A stretch of 64,000 nt of DNA, taken from the NCBI RefSeq assembly GCF_028737325.1, contig NZ_JAQZCH010000001.1, forward strand, positions 974,732-1,038,731. Reading direction: 5' to 3'. Numbering within the stretch: the first letter of the stretch is position 1; each line of letters starts with the position of its first letter. Below are positions 43,961-53,255 of the stretch, one piece after another. The notes beneath the pieces are model-generated. The model was not told the origin of the DNA, ran no database searches, and was given only the letters and a program-made list of their open reading frames with translations. This DNA is from Microbacterium thalli (lineage in GTDB: Bacteria > Actinomycetota > Actinomycetes > Actinomycetales > Microbacteriaceae). A program made the translations under genes and the position numbers.

Positions 43961-46015
43961 ATGGCAACCGACGACAGGACGTATCGCTGGGTCAAGGACG
44001 GCTCGCTGGGGGCGGGGCGCATGCGCTACGGCGCCGACTACAACCCCGAGCAGTGGCCGCGAGAGGTGTGGGACGAGGACGTCCGGCTCATGCGCGAGGC
44101 GGGCGTGAACATCGTCTCGCTCGGCATCTTCTCGTGGGCTCTCCTCGAGCCGCGCCCCGGTGAGTGGGACTTCGGCTGGCTCGACGAGGTCATGGACCTG
44201 CTGCACGCGAACGGCATCGACGTCGACCTCGCGACGGCCACGGCCTCACCGCCGCCGTGGCTCGCCAAGCGGCATCCCGAGATCCTGCCGCAGACCATCG
44301 ACGGCACGACGCTGTGGCCGGGATCGCGCCAGCACTGGCGGCCGACGTCGCCGGTGTTCCGCGAGCACGCGCTGCGTCTGACCCGAGCGCTCGCCGAGCG
44401 GTACGCCGATCACCCGGCGCTGGTCGCGTGGCACATCTCGAACGAGCTGGGATGCCACAACCTCTACGACTTCTCGGATGACGCCGCTCGCGCCTTCCGG
44501 CTCTGGCTGCAGGAGCGCTACGGAACCCTCGACGCGCTCAACGCTGCGTGGGGCACGGCCTTCTGGTCGCAGCACTACGAGGAGTGGGACGAGATCCTGC
44601 CGCCGCGCACCGCGCCGACGCAGCGCAACCCCGGACAGCAGCTCGACTTCGAGCGCTTCTCGTCGGATGCCGTGCGCGACCACCTGCGGGCCGAGAACGC
44701 CGTACTGGCCGAGGTCACCCCCGACGTCCCGCGGACGACGAACTTCATGGTCGCGCAGAACGTCCGCGACATCGACTACGCCAGCTGGCTCGATGACGTC
44801 GACTTCGTCTCGAACGACCACTACCTGCGACCCGGCGAGCTCGGACGCGACGACCTGTCCTTCTGGGCGAACCTCACCGGCAACCTCGCGGGCGGCCGGC
44901 CCTGGTTCCTCATGGAGCACGCCACGAGCGCGGTGAACTGGCGCGCGGTGAACCCGCCCAAGCGGCCGGGCGAGCTCGTCCGCGACGCCTTGACCCACGT
45001 CGCGCACGGCGCCGACGCCGTCTGCTACTTCCAGTGGCGTCAGTCTCGCGCCGGCGGCGAGCGCTACCACTCGGGCATGGTTCCCCACGCCGGGTCGGAC
45101 AGTCGTGTGTTCCGCGATGTCGTCGCCCTCGGCGCGCAGCTGCAGACCCTCGCCCCGGTGACGGGTACCCGTCGCGAGCGGGCCCGCGTCGGGCTCGTCT
45201 TCGACTACGAGTCGTGGTGGGTCAGCGGACGCGACTCGCACCCCTCCGAGGCGCCGTCCTACGACGGCGAGACGCTCGCGTGGTACCGGGCGCTGCTCGA
45301 TGTCGGCGTGCGCGCCGACGTGGTTCCGGTCGCGGCATCCTTCGACGGCTATGACGTGATCGTCGCGCCGATGCTGCACGTCGTGCCGGACGCCCTGCGC
45401 GAGCGGCTGCGGGCGTTCGTCGCCGGCGGCGGTCATTTGGTGACCACCTACTTCTCCGGCGTCGTCGACGAGCACGATCGCGTGTGGCTCGGCGGCTACC
45501 CGGGCGCCCTGCGCGATGTGCTGGGCATCGCGATCGAGGAGTTCGTGCCGATGCTCGCCGGCGAGACGGTCACGCTGGCCTCGGGCGCCGTCGTGCGGGA
45601 CTGGTCGGAGCGGATCGCGCGGGTCGAGGAGGACGTCGAGATCCTCGACACGTACCGCGACGGCGACCTCGCCGGCGCCCCCGCCGTCACCCGTCGGCGT
45701 GGCGGCAGCGGCAGCGCGACGTACGTCTCGGCGGCGGTGGGCCGCGAGGGCGCGCGGGCGCTGCTGCAGCGCCTCGCTCACGACGTCGACGCGCTCGCGG
45801 GCGACGTCCGCGCGAGCGACGGGGCGCTCGAGGTCATCGTGCGCGCCGACGAGCGCGGGCGCTACACCTTCCTGGCGAACCGGACCGACGACGCCGTGAC
45901 GGTGGCGTCGGCCGGTGAGCTGATCGCGGGGGCTGCGACCTCCGACGGCGCGACGACGACGATCGAGCCGCGCGGGGTCGCCGTCATCGCCGAGGGTACG
46001 TCGGCCGCATCCTAA
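43961..46015 (+). CDS. GH42 beta-galactosidase
   Basis: A 684-residue glycoside hydrolase 42. The N-terminal TIM barrel contains MRYGADYNPEQW, the acid/base E162 in SNELGCH and the nucleophile E319 in LMEHATS; a trimerisation domain (about 395-600) with GLVFDYESWW and a small C-terminal beta domain follow. There is no signal peptide, so it acts on imported galactosides. The start is preceded by a very short leader from the TACGCT box. A hairpin at 46027-46069 ends the unit. Confidence 0.92.
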   Translation: MATDDRTYRWVKDGSLGAGRMRYGADYNPEQWPREVWDEDVRLMREAGVNIVSLGIFSWALLEPRPGEWDFGWLDEVMDLLHANGIDVDLATATASPPPWLAKRHPEILPQTIDGTTLWPGSRQHWRPTSPVFREHALRLTRALAERYADHPALVAWHISNELGCHNLYDFSDDAARAFRLWLQERYGTLDALNAAWGTAFWSQHYEEWDEILPPRTAPTQRNPGQQLDFERFSSDAVRDHLRAENAVLAEVTPDVPRTTNFMVAQNVRDIDYASWLDDVDFVSNDHYLRPGELGRDDLSFWANLTGNLAGGRPWFLMEHATSAVNWRAVNPPKRPGELVRDALTHVAHGADAVCYFQWRQSRAGGERYHSGMVPHAGSDSRVFRDVVALGAQLQTLAPVTGTRRERARVGLVFDYESWWVSGRDSHPSEAPSYDGETLAWYRALLDVGVRADVVPVAASFDGYDVIVAPMLHVVPDALRERLRAFVAGGGHLVTTYFSGVVDEHDRVWLGGYPGALRDVLGIAIEEFVPMLAGETVTLASGAVVRDWSERIARVEEDVEILDTYRDGDLAGAPAVTRRRGGSGSATYVSAAVGREGARALLQRLAHDVDALAGDVRASDGALEVIVRADERGRYTFLANRTDDAVTVASAGELIAGAATSDGATTTIEPRGVAVIAEGTSAAS

Positions 46016-46026
46016 GGCGAACCGGC

Positions 46027-46069
46027 CCGTCCGGCCCGCGTCGAGGCTCGCCTCGCGTGGGCCGGACGG
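46027..46069. terminator. Terminator hairpin after the beta-galactosidase
   Basis: An 11-pair perfect outer stem (46027-46037 with 46059-46069) encloses a second 5-pair hairpin (46042-46046 with 46051-46055), starting 11 bases after the stop codon. No T-run follows, as usual at this GC content. Confidence 0.65.
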
Positions 46070-46132
46070 CTGTCAAGAGCCTCGCGCGGGCAGGGTCGCC
46101 GGCGGAACATGGCCGGCGACGAAAGGACCGTG

Positions 46133-46765
46133 ATGACCTCCGACATCCTCACCACCGACGCCCCGTTGCGCGTCGTCGCCCTCAACTGCTCGCTCAAGCC
46201 GGGATCGGCCGAATCGAGCACACAGCTGCTGCTCGACCAGGTGCTCGATGCCCTCGCCGAGCACGGCGCCAGCGGCACGCAGGTGCGCATCGCCGACGTG
46301 AACGTGGCGCCGGGGGTCGAGACCGACATGGGCGACGGCGATGAGTGGCCGTCGGTGCGCGAACAGATCCTCGCCGCCGACATCCTCGTCCTGGGCACCC
46401 CGATCTGGGTCGGCCACGCCTCGAGCCTCGCCCAGCGCGTGATCGAGCGCCTCGACGCCGAGCTGTCCGAGACCGACGACGCGGGACGCCCGATCATGTT
46501 CGACCGGGTGGCGGTCGTGGCCGTCGTCGGCAACGAGGACGGCGCGCACAAGGCGACGGCCGATCTGTTCCAGGGGCTCAACGACGTGGGCTTCACGATC
46601 CCCGCGCAGGGGGGCACGTACTGGAACGGCGAGGCGATGCAGGCGGTCGACTACAAGGACCTCGACGAGACACCCGAGAGCGTCGCCTCGACGACCGCGA
46701 CCCTTGCTCGCAACGCCGCCCACCTCGCACGCGTCCTGCGCGCGGCGCGGTACCCCGCCGAGTAG
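46133..46765 (+). CDS. NAD(P)H-dependent FMN reductase/flavodoxin-fold protein
   Basis: A 210-residue flavodoxin-like protein: ALNCSLKPGSAESST is the FMN phosphate loop, ADILVLGTPIWVGHASS the second flavin loop, and VAVVAVVGNEDGAH the third strand. Such proteins are NAD(P)H:FMN or quinone reductases. ATG 46133 has GAAAGGA 7 bases upstream; GTG/ATG at 46109 would add eight residues. It converges with the glycosyltransferase cluster, one base apart at the stops, so it is a separate unit. Confidence 0.82.
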   Translation: MTSDILTTDAPLRVVALNCSLKPGSAESSTQLLLDQVLDALAEHGASGTQVRIADVNVAPGVETDMGDGDEWPSVREQILAADILVLGTPIWVGHASSLAQRVIERLDAELSETDDAGRPIMFDRVAVVAVVGNEDGAHKATADLFQGLNDVGFTIPAQGGTYWNGEAMQAVDYKDLDETPESVASTTATLARNAAHLARVLRAARYPAE

Positions 46766-46766
46766 G

Positions 46767-48068
46767 TCAGCCCCACCCGCCGAGGTAGGCGGCGACATCG
46801 GGCTCGTCCGCGAGAGGACGGATGCCGGGTGCCGCCGCCTGCGCGCGGGGAAACAGGTCATCGCGCCCCCAGCGTTCCTCGCGTGCGCGGGCTCGCGTCG
46901 CCGTCAGCCGCACGAGCGGCTCGCCCTCGGCGCCGAGCAGGGTGAGCGACCCCAGCTGCTCGGTGTCGAGCCGGTCGATCGCCGCGGCGAGATCCTCGCC
47001 GTCGACGCGGACGGGCCGCAACAGCTCGATCGACACGCGCACGCGGTCGAACGCGGCGTCGCTCGGGGCGTCGGCGGCTCCGCGACCGGTAGCGCTCTCC
47101 GCCGGCCAGGCCGCGGCGTTGGCGGCGGGCAGCGCGGCCAACGCACTGTCGAGGCTCACGAAACGCTGGCCCGCGGTCGCGTCGGGCGGCGGCGCCACGG
47201 CGATGTCGACGCGACCGGAGCGCAGCCCCCGCCCCGCCGAGCCCGCGACGGGGATGAGGTCGGCGAGACGGATCGCCTCGGCGTTGCGATGGGCGAGGGC
47301 GCCGTCGTCCCGGCCGGCGGCATCCGGTCCGTCGTGCCAGGCGATCGCCGCCGGCACGTGGGCGAGTACCGCTCCCTGCAGCCAGGCGCGGTAGGTCCAC
47401 TCCCAGTCCTCGCCGCCGTACGCGGTGAACGACTCGTCGAAGCCGCCGGTCGCATCGAACATCGTGCGCGAGCACGCGATGACGGCGCCGATGACGTGGC
47501 GGTAGCTGCGGTCGTCCGCGTGCAGCAGGTCGCCGCTGCGCCGGTACGCGTCGGTCAGCCAGGCGGGCTCGGGAAGCGCGCGCTCGGCGGCGGATTCGGC
47601 GAGGCGGTCGACGTCGACGTCGCGCAGGTCGGCGTGTCGGCGGCGGCCCACCGTGACGCAGTCGGGTGCGAGCGCGGGGAGCCGCGTCAGCTCGCGCACG
47701 AAGGCGGGCTCGGGCGCCGTGTCGGCGTCGAGGAAGACCAGCACGTCGCCGCGGGCGCGGCGCGCGCCGAGGTTGCGGACGGCGGCGAGGCGGAAGCCGT
47801 CGTCGGCCTGCCGCACGAGCTCGACCCCGTCCGGCACCGCGGGCGGCTCGGGGGAGCCGTCGTCGGCGACGATGATCTGCAGCCGGTCGTCCGGATGATC
47901 CTGGCGGCGCAGCGCCGCGAGCGTGCGAGCGAGCTCGTCGGGCTGCCGGTAGTGGGCGACGATCACCGAGACGAGCGAGGGCTCGGGCGGCCAGACGTCC
48001 GCGAGCGTGTCCCAGCGGTTGCCCGGCAGCGGCACGCCGGAGGGCGCCGCCGGTGCGGCCGGGCTCAC
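46767..48068 (-). CDS. Family 2 glycosyltransferase
   Basis: A 433-residue GT2 enzyme (GT-A fold). SVIVAHYRQPDELARTL starts the nucleotide-sugar domain, VFLDADTAPEP holds the DxD metal motif, and GGFDESFTAYGGEDWEWTYR carries the acceptor-side ED catalytic motif as in chondroitin-type polymerases. A C-terminal extension of about 130 residues has no recognised domain. GTG 48068 overlaps the stop of the upstream gene; the frame to 48173 is a shadow. Sugar specificity is unknown. Confidence 0.85.
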   Translation of the reverse strand: MSPAAPAAPSGVPLPGNRWDTLADVWPPEPSLVSVIVAHYRQPDELARTLAALRRQDHPDDRLQIIVADDGSPEPPAVPDGVELVRQADDGFRLAAVRNLGARRARGDVLVFLDADTAPEPAFVRELTRLPALAPDCVTVGRRRHADLRDVDVDRLAESAAERALPEPAWLTDAYRRSGDLLHADDRSYRHVIGAVIACSRTMFDATGGFDESFTAYGGEDWEWTYRAWLQGAVLAHVPAAIAWHDGPDAAGRDDGALAHRNAEAIRLADLIPVAGSAGRGLRSGRVDIAVAPPPDATAGQRFVSLDSALAALPAANAAAWPAESATGRGAADAPSDAAFDRVRVSIELLRPVRVDGEDLAAAIDRLDTEQLGSLTLLGAEGEPLVRLTATRARAREERWGRDDLFPRAQAAAPGIRPLADEPDVAAYLGGWG

Positions 48069-49105
48069 GCCGAGCCCTCGTCCCACCACGCGCGGTACGC
48101 GTCGGCGGCGTCGTCGAGCGTCGGGGCGAGCGACCGACCGCCGGTCAGCCACGTCGACGCGGGGTGCTCCCACGCGTCGGCGAGCCGGGCGGCGAGTTCG
48201 TCGGAGCGGAACAGCGTCCAGGTGTCGGGGCGCAGCCCGTCCATCTCGACGCTGTACCGCGATCGCACGACGAGCGGCCGGCGGCCCGCCTCGATCCAGT
48301 CGAGCATCGACCGCGACGCCGACACGTGCTCGTGCGCCGCGACCGGGATGCCGGGCGCGCGCAGACTCGCGGCGAAGATCGCGTCGTCGAGGAAGCCCGA
48401 GATCTCGAAGTCGGCGCCGAGCTCGGTCGCGCGTGCGCGCAGCGCGGCCACGTCGCCGTCGTGACCCGGCGAAGCCGCGCCGAGCGCCCGCACGACGGCG
48501 CGACCCACGGGGCGTCCCGCGGCGCGGAGCGCGGCCACGGCCTCAGCGGCGGCGCGCAGCGCGACATCGTGCCCCTTGCCGGGGTAGACGAAGCCGGCGA
48601 TGAGGACGATCAGGTCGGTCGGCGCCGCGGCCGCGGCATCCGGGTGCGGCGCGGCGGCGCGGGTGCCGAGCGGGATGACGCGGGGCTCGGGCACGTCGCC
48701 GAGGTGCTCGCTCACCAGCATCCGCTCGTGCGCGCTGTTGACGGCGACCCCCTCGGCGGCGGCGAAGAAGCGGCGGTACGCGGCGACGCGACGGGCGTAC
48801 CCGGTGCCGTCGGACTCCTGCGGCAGGTCGTGGAGCGTCACCGTCAGCCGGCACGTCGCGGCGAGCTGCTCGAGGGCGTCAGCGGCATCCTCGAGGCTCG
48901 GGCCGAGCAGCCGATCGGTGGCGTGCAGGTGCACGCGCTCGCCGGGGCGCACCGCGGCCAGCGCGCCGGGCAGGTCGGCGACCCGGACGATGCGCGTCGC
49001 CGCCTCACGGCGCGCCACCGCCGTCGCGACATCGGCGCCGTAGTCGGTGACGCCGTGTCCGGGCGGGCCCCAGACGAGACAGAGGGGCGGGGCTTCGGCA
49101 GGCAT
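48065..49105 (-). CDS. Family 4-like glycosyltransferase
   Basis: A 346-residue GT-B-fold protein. WGPPGHGVTDYGADVA is the acceptor-side loop, HATDRLLG and TVTLHDLPQ follow, and LIAGFVYPGKGHDVALRA opens the donor domain. The typical EX7E motif is weakly kept (EHVSASRSMLDWIEAG), so donor use may be unusual. ATG 49105 was selected because the extension to 49543 runs through the divergent gene. It is the first gene of a two-gene minus-strand operon and divergent from 49221. Confidence 0.75.
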   Translation of the reverse strand: MPAEAPPLCLVWGPPGHGVTDYGADVATAVARREAATRIVRVADLPGALAAVRPGERVHLHATDRLLGPSLEDAADALEQLAATCRLTVTLHDLPQESDGTGYARRVAAYRRFFAAAEGVAVNSAHERMLVSEHLGDVPEPRVIPLGTRAAAPHPDAAAAAPTDLIVLIAGFVYPGKGHDVALRAAAEAVAALRAAGRPVGRAVVRALGAASPGHDGDVAALRARATELGADFEISGFLDDAIFAASLRAPGIPVAAHEHVSASRSMLDWIEAGRRPLVVRSRYSVEMDGLRPDTWTLFRSDELAARLADAWEHPASTWLTGGRSLAPTLDDAADAYRAWWDEGSA

Positions 49106-49220
49106 CGGGTCATCGTTACCGGTCGCGCTCACTTCGGTCAAGTGAGCGCGACCGGGCGCGCGCTCCGCTAGCGTCCGAACGGTGCGCCTCATTCGGCGCC
49201 ATCGAAAGACGAGGAGAACC

Positions 49221-50351
49221 GTGACGATCGAGACCGCCAGCGCGCTCGGGGCCGAGGATCCCGGTGCGTCCGCCGTCCGGGTCGTCGGGGTTCCCGCGAG
49301 CCATCCGTACGTGCGGCGCGTGACGGAGGCCGCGGGCGTCGAGCTGCTGCCCGACCCGCCGGTGCCGGGCGCCGCCGAGGGCGTGTGGTGGCCGCCTGTC
49401 GCGCTCGATCCCGCTTGGATCCGGGCGAACGCGGCGTGCGCCGACGTCCTGCACGTGCACTTCGGCACGGAGTCGTTTCCCGCCGGCCACCTCACCGCGT
49501 GCGTCGACGCGGCGCGCGAGGCCGGCTGGCCGGTCGTCTTCACCGTTCACGATCTGACCCACCCGCAGCTGACCGACCAGCAGCCCTACCGTGCCCAGCT
49601 CGACGAGCTGGTGCCGCGAGCCGACGCGATCGTGACCCTGACGCCCGGAGCCGCCGCCGAGGTGCGCGAGCGGTGGGGGCGTGAGGCGATCGTCCTGCCG
49701 CATCCCGCGATCCTCGGTGAGGGCGAGACACCGCCGGTGGTCGCGCTCAGCGAAGACCTGCGCGTCGGCATGCACCTGAAGGACCTCCGCCCCGGCACCG
49801 ACGGCCCTACCAGCGCCCGCGCGCTCGTGGCCGCCGTGGCCCGGCTGCGCGAATCGGGGCGCTCGGTGGTCGCCGAGATCCGGATGCACCGCACCGTGCG
49901 CGACGAGGCCGCCCGCGACGAGGTGCGCGCCGCCGTCGCCGGGCATCCTTTCGTCGTGCTCGTCGAGCAGGGCCGATTGCCGGATGCCGCGCTGAACACC
50001 GCGCTCGCCGGCCTCGACGTCTGCGTGCTGCCGTACCGCTTCGGCAGCCATTCGGGCTGGCTCGAGCTGTGCTGGGACCTCGGCGTCCCCATCGCCGTAC
50101 CGGCGACCGGGCACTTCGGCGACCAGCACGACGATGACTCCACCGCGGCGTTCGAGCCGGGCGACGCCGACAGCCTCGCTGCCGCGCTGACGACCCTGCT
50201 CTCGCGGCACGAGGCCGTGGCCCGCCCCGGGTCGCTCGCTCGAGCCGAGCTCGTCGACGAACGCCGACGCCTGCGCCGCGCGCAGGACGCGCGGACGGCA
50301 TCCGCCCACGCCGACATGTACCGCCGGCTCCGCAGCGAGCGTGCCTCGTGA
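49221..50351 (+). CDS. Glycosyltransferase, GT4-like
   Basis: A 376-residue GT-B-type enzyme. DVLHVHFGTESF and VVFTVHDLTHPQ are typical acceptor-domain strands of GT4 enzymes; GMHLKDLRPGTDG begins the donor domain, and LDVCVLPYRFGSHSGWLELCWDLG corresponds to the EX7E region with one Glu. GTG 49221 has GAGGAG 8 bases upstream. It starts a four-gene plus-strand operon with 4-base overlaps up to 53255. The acceptor is probably a cell-envelope glycan intermediate. Confidence 0.78.
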   Translation: MTIETASALGAEDPGASAVRVVGVPASHPYVRRVTEAAGVELLPDPPVPGAAEGVWWPPVALDPAWIRANAACADVLHVHFGTESFPAGHLTACVDAAREAGWPVVFTVHDLTHPQLTDQQPYRAQLDELVPRADAIVTLTPGAAAEVRERWGREAIVLPHPAILGEGETPPVVALSEDLRVGMHLKDLRPGTDGPTSARALVAAVARLRESGRSVVAEIRMHRTVRDEAARDEVRAAVAGHPFVVLVEQGRLPDAALNTALAGLDVCVLPYRFGSHSGWLELCWDLGVPIAVPATGHFGDQHDDDSTAAFEPGDADSLAAALTTLLSRHEAVARPGSLARAELVDERRRLRRAQDARTASAHADMYRRLRSERAS

Positions 50352-51466
50352 TCGGGCGGTCCCTGCGCATCGCGGTCATCGCGCCGCTGCGGTTCCCCAT
50401 CCGGCTGCCGCACGCCGGCGGACTCGAGGCCGCCGTGTGGTCGGAGGTCGAGGCGCTGCGCGCGCGCGGGCACGACGTGACGGTCGTCGCGGTCACGGGG
50501 TCGCAACACGTCGAGCCCGGCAGCGTGTTCGAGATGCCCGAACTCGGCTGGGACGCCGACGCCGTCCGCACCGATAAGACCTACCCGCCGGCGTACGAGA
50601 CGCTCAGCGTCCCGCGGCTGCGCCGGGCGCTCGAGGCGATCAGCACGCACGCCGAGGCGTTCGACGTCATCTCGAACCATTGCCTGCACGCCCTTCCGCT
50701 GCAGCTCGCGCCGCAGCTCGGGGTGCCGATGCTCACCACGTTGCACACCCCGGTCGACGAGGCGTTCGTTCGCGCGCACCGGCAGGCGGGCGGCCGGGGC
50801 AGCCTCTTCGTCTCGGTCAGCGAGCACACGCGCCGCGAGTGGCAGCACGCGGGCGTGCCGTCGGCGCTGCTGGCCAACGGCGTGGATCCGTCCGTGTGGG
50901 TCCCGGGTCCGGGCGGCGACGACCTCGTCTGGTTCGGCCGCATCGTTCCCGAGAAGGCCCCGCACCTCGCCGTCGCGGTGGCTCGGGCGCTGGGCCGGCG
51001 CCTCACCATCGCGGGCCGCGTGGGCGACCGCGCCTACGCCGACGATGTGCTGCGGCCCCTGCTCGGTGACGACGTCACGTTCGTGGGCGAGCTCGAGCCG
51101 GCGGCGCTGGCCGACCTCGTCGGTCGTTCCGCCGTCGCCCTCGCGACGCCCGCCTGGGCCGAACCCTTCGGGCTGGTCGGCCCGGAGGCCCTCATGTGCG
51201 GCACGCCGGTCGTCGGCTTCGCCGTGGGCGGGGTGCCCGAGATCGCCGCCGCGAGCGTGGGGATGCAGCTCGTTCCCGCCGGTGACGTCGTGGCCATGGC
51301 CGGTGCCGTCGAGGCCCTGCTGCCCGACGCCCGCGACGCGCGGTTCCGGGCAGCCGTCCGAGCTCGCGCGGTCGAGCGGTTCTCGCTCGATGCCCGCACC
51401 GCCGCGCTCGAGGAGATCTTCGCCTCGCTCAGCGACACGGCGGAGCCGGCCGAGCTGCCCGCATGA
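50348..51466 (+). CDS. Family 4 glycosyltransferase
   Basis: A 372-residue GT4 enzyme: PIRLPHAGGLEAAVWSEVEAL is the Gly-rich acceptor loop, LVWFGRIVPEKAPHLAV the donor-side start with the conserved Arg and Lys, and AEPFGLVGPEALMCGTPVV the EX7E motif. It transfers a hexose or similar from a nucleotide sugar with retention. Both ends overlap neighbours by 4 bases (GTGA at 50348 and ATGA at 51463), placing it in the middle of the operon. Confidence 0.88.
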   Translation: MIGRSLRIAVIAPLRFPIRLPHAGGLEAAVWSEVEALRARGHDVTVVAVTGSQHVEPGSVFEMPELGWDADAVRTDKTYPPAYETLSVPRLRRALEAISTHAEAFDVISNHCLHALPLQLAPQLGVPMLTTLHTPVDEAFVRAHRQAGGRGSLFVSVSEHTRREWQHAGVPSALLANGVDPSVWVPGPGGDDLVWFGRIVPEKAPHLAVAVARALGRRLTIAGRVGDRAYADDVLRPLLGDDVTFVGELEPAALADLVGRSAVALATPAWAEPFGLVGPEALMCGTPVVGFAVGGVPEIAAASVGMQLVPAGDVVAMAGAVEALLPDARDARFRAAVRARAVERFSLDARTAALEEIFASLSDTAEPAELPA

Positions 51467-52461
51467 CGCAGCGGATCGGCTGGTACGTCCACCACCACGG
51501 ACGCGGACACCTCACGCGCATGCTCGTCATCGCGCGCCACCTCGGCCGGGAGATCGATTGCTTCAGCTCGCTGGCGCCGCCCGACGACCTGCCGCCCGGT
51601 GTCACGTGGACGGTGCTGCCGCGCGACGACGACCCCGCGCCGAAGCTGCCGCAGGACGACCCGACGGTCGGCGGCATCCTGCACTGGGCGCCGCTGCGCC
51701 ACGAAGGCCACCGTTCCCGCCTCGCGGCGATGGCTGCCGCCGTGGCGACGGGACGCATCGGCGCTTTCGTCGTGGACGTCTCGGTCGAGGTGACGCTGTT
51801 CCTGCGCCTGCTCGGGGTGCCCGTGATCGCGATCACCCAGCCGGGCGAACGCGTCGACGAGCCGCACCGCCTCGGCTCCGCGGCGGCGACCCGGATCGTG
51901 GCGCCGTGGCCGCGCGAGCTGTACGCGCCGGCGCACCTGACGGCCCTCGGTGACCGCGTCGCCTTCGTCGGCGGCATCAGCCGGTTCGCCGATCGGACCC
52001 CCGACCCTCGGCGGCGCACGGACGCGGTCGTCCTGCTCGGTGGTGGCGGCGGCACCGCCGTGTCGGCCGACGACGTGGCCGCGGCGGAGCGGGCGACCGG
52101 ACGGCCGTGGATCCTGCTCGGGGCCGGATCCGGACAGTGGCGGGCGGACCCGTTCGAGGCGATCTCGACCGCGGACGTCGTCGTGTCGTGGTGCGGGCAG
52201 AACGCCGTCGCGGATCTCGCAGCGGCGGAGGCCCGCGCGATCGTCATCCCGCAGGATCGTCCGTTCGACGAGCAGGCGGCCACGGCCGCGGCGCTCGGCC
52301 GCAGCGGTCTCGCCGTCGCCCTCGAGCGGTGGCCGCAGGCGGACCGCTGGCCCGAACTGCTCGACCGTGCTCGCGCGCTGCAGCCGGACTGGGATGCCTG
52401 GCGGGTGCGGGATGCCGCGCAGCGAGCTGCCCGCGAGATCGAGGCGGTGATCGCGCCGTGA
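51463..52461 (+). CDS. MurG-like glycosyltransferase
   Basis: A 332-residue GT-B protein resembling MurG and family 28 enzymes: WYVHHHGRGHLTRML is the N-terminal Gly-rich loop, VLLGGGGGTAVSADDV opens the donor domain, and STADVVVSWCGQNAVADLAA plus VIPQDRPFDEQ are the donor-binding signatures (compare GAGT/Q..NA in MurG). It lacks a membrane-association patch that I can see. It overlaps both neighbours by 4 bases. Confidence 0.8.
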   Translation: MTQRIGWYVHHHGRGHLTRMLVIARHLGREIDCFSSLAPPDDLPPGVTWTVLPRDDDPAPKLPQDDPTVGGILHWAPLRHEGHRSRLAAMAAAVATGRIGAFVVDVSVEVTLFLRLLGVPVIAITQPGERVDEPHRLGSAAATRIVAPWPRELYAPAHLTALGDRVAFVGGISRFADRTPDPRRRTDAVVLLGGGGGTAVSADDVAAAERATGRPWILLGAGSGQWRADPFEAISTADVVVSWCGQNAVADLAAAEARAIVIPQDRPFDEQAATAAALGRSGLAVALERWPQADRWPELLDRARALQPDWDAWRVRDAAQRAAREIEAVIAP

Positions 52462-53255
52462 GCGGCGCCGCCGTCATCACGTTGTGCTCCGCGCCGCGCC
52501 TGGAGCATCTGCGCAATCAGCTGCGCGCGACCGCGGGGGTGCCGCGCATCGTCGTGTGGATCGGCGATGACGAGCCGCCCGAGCTCGACGCCGAAGCGGT
52601 CGTGCGCGTGCCGCCCGGCGCCTCGGGGCTCCGCCTCGCCGCGGCCCGCAACGCGGGGGCGCGCGAGGCCACCGCGCGGGGTGCGACGCTGCTGATCTTC
52701 CTCGACGCCGACTGCGTCCCCGCGCCCGGGCTCGTCGACGCCTACCGTGCGGCGGCGGACCGCAGCCCCGACGCGGTGCTGTGCGGTCCCGTCACGTATC
52801 TGCCGCCCGGTGCCGCGCTCGACGACGCCGCGTTGCGCGCGGCGACGGCCCCGCACGCGGCACGACCCGCGCCGTCGCCGGGCGAGCTCCGCCGGGCCAC
52901 GGCGGCGGAGTACCCGCTGTTCTGGTCGCTGTCTTTCGCGCTCGCCCCCGCGGTGTGGCGCGAGGCCGGCGGCTTCGACGAGGTGTTCGAGGGGTACGGC
53001 GGCGAAGACACCGACTTCGCGTTCTCGCTGCGCGCCCGCGGCATCCCGCTCGTGTGGGTCGGCGGCGCTGACGCCTATCACCAGTACCACGAGACCTCGT
53101 CGCCGCCCTGGCGGCATCTCGACGACATCCTGCGCAACGGGGCGCTGTTCGCCGAGAAGTGGGGCGAGTGGCCGATGGGCGGTTGGCTGGCCGCGTTCGC
53201 CGAGGCCGGAGCCATCGAGCGTGTGCCCGGCGGCTGGCGGCGCGTGCCGGCCTGA
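52458..53255 (+). CDS. Family 2 glycosyltransferase
   Basis: A 265-residue GT2 enzyme with LRLAAARNAGAREATARG, the DxD motif in LIFLDADCVPAP, and GGFDEVFEGYGGEDTDFAF as the ED catalytic region. The pattern parallels the larger GT2 at 46767, so the two may act on related acceptors. GTG 52458 overlaps the upstream stop; the longer frame to 52107 is a shadow. Its stop codon directly abuts the stop of the convergent gene. Confidence 0.85.
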   Translation: MSGAAVITLCSAPRLEHLRNQLRATAGVPRIVVWIGDDEPPELDAEAVVRVPPGASGLRLAAARNAGAREATARGATLLIFLDADCVPAPGLVDAYRAAADRSPDAVLCGPVTYLPPGAALDDAALRAATAPHAARPAPSPGELRRATAAEYPLFWSLSFALAPAVWREAGGFDEVFEGYGGEDTDFAFSLRARGIPLVWVGGADAYHQYHETSSPPWRHLDDILRNGALFAEKWGEWPMGGWLAAFAEAGAIERVPGGWRRVPA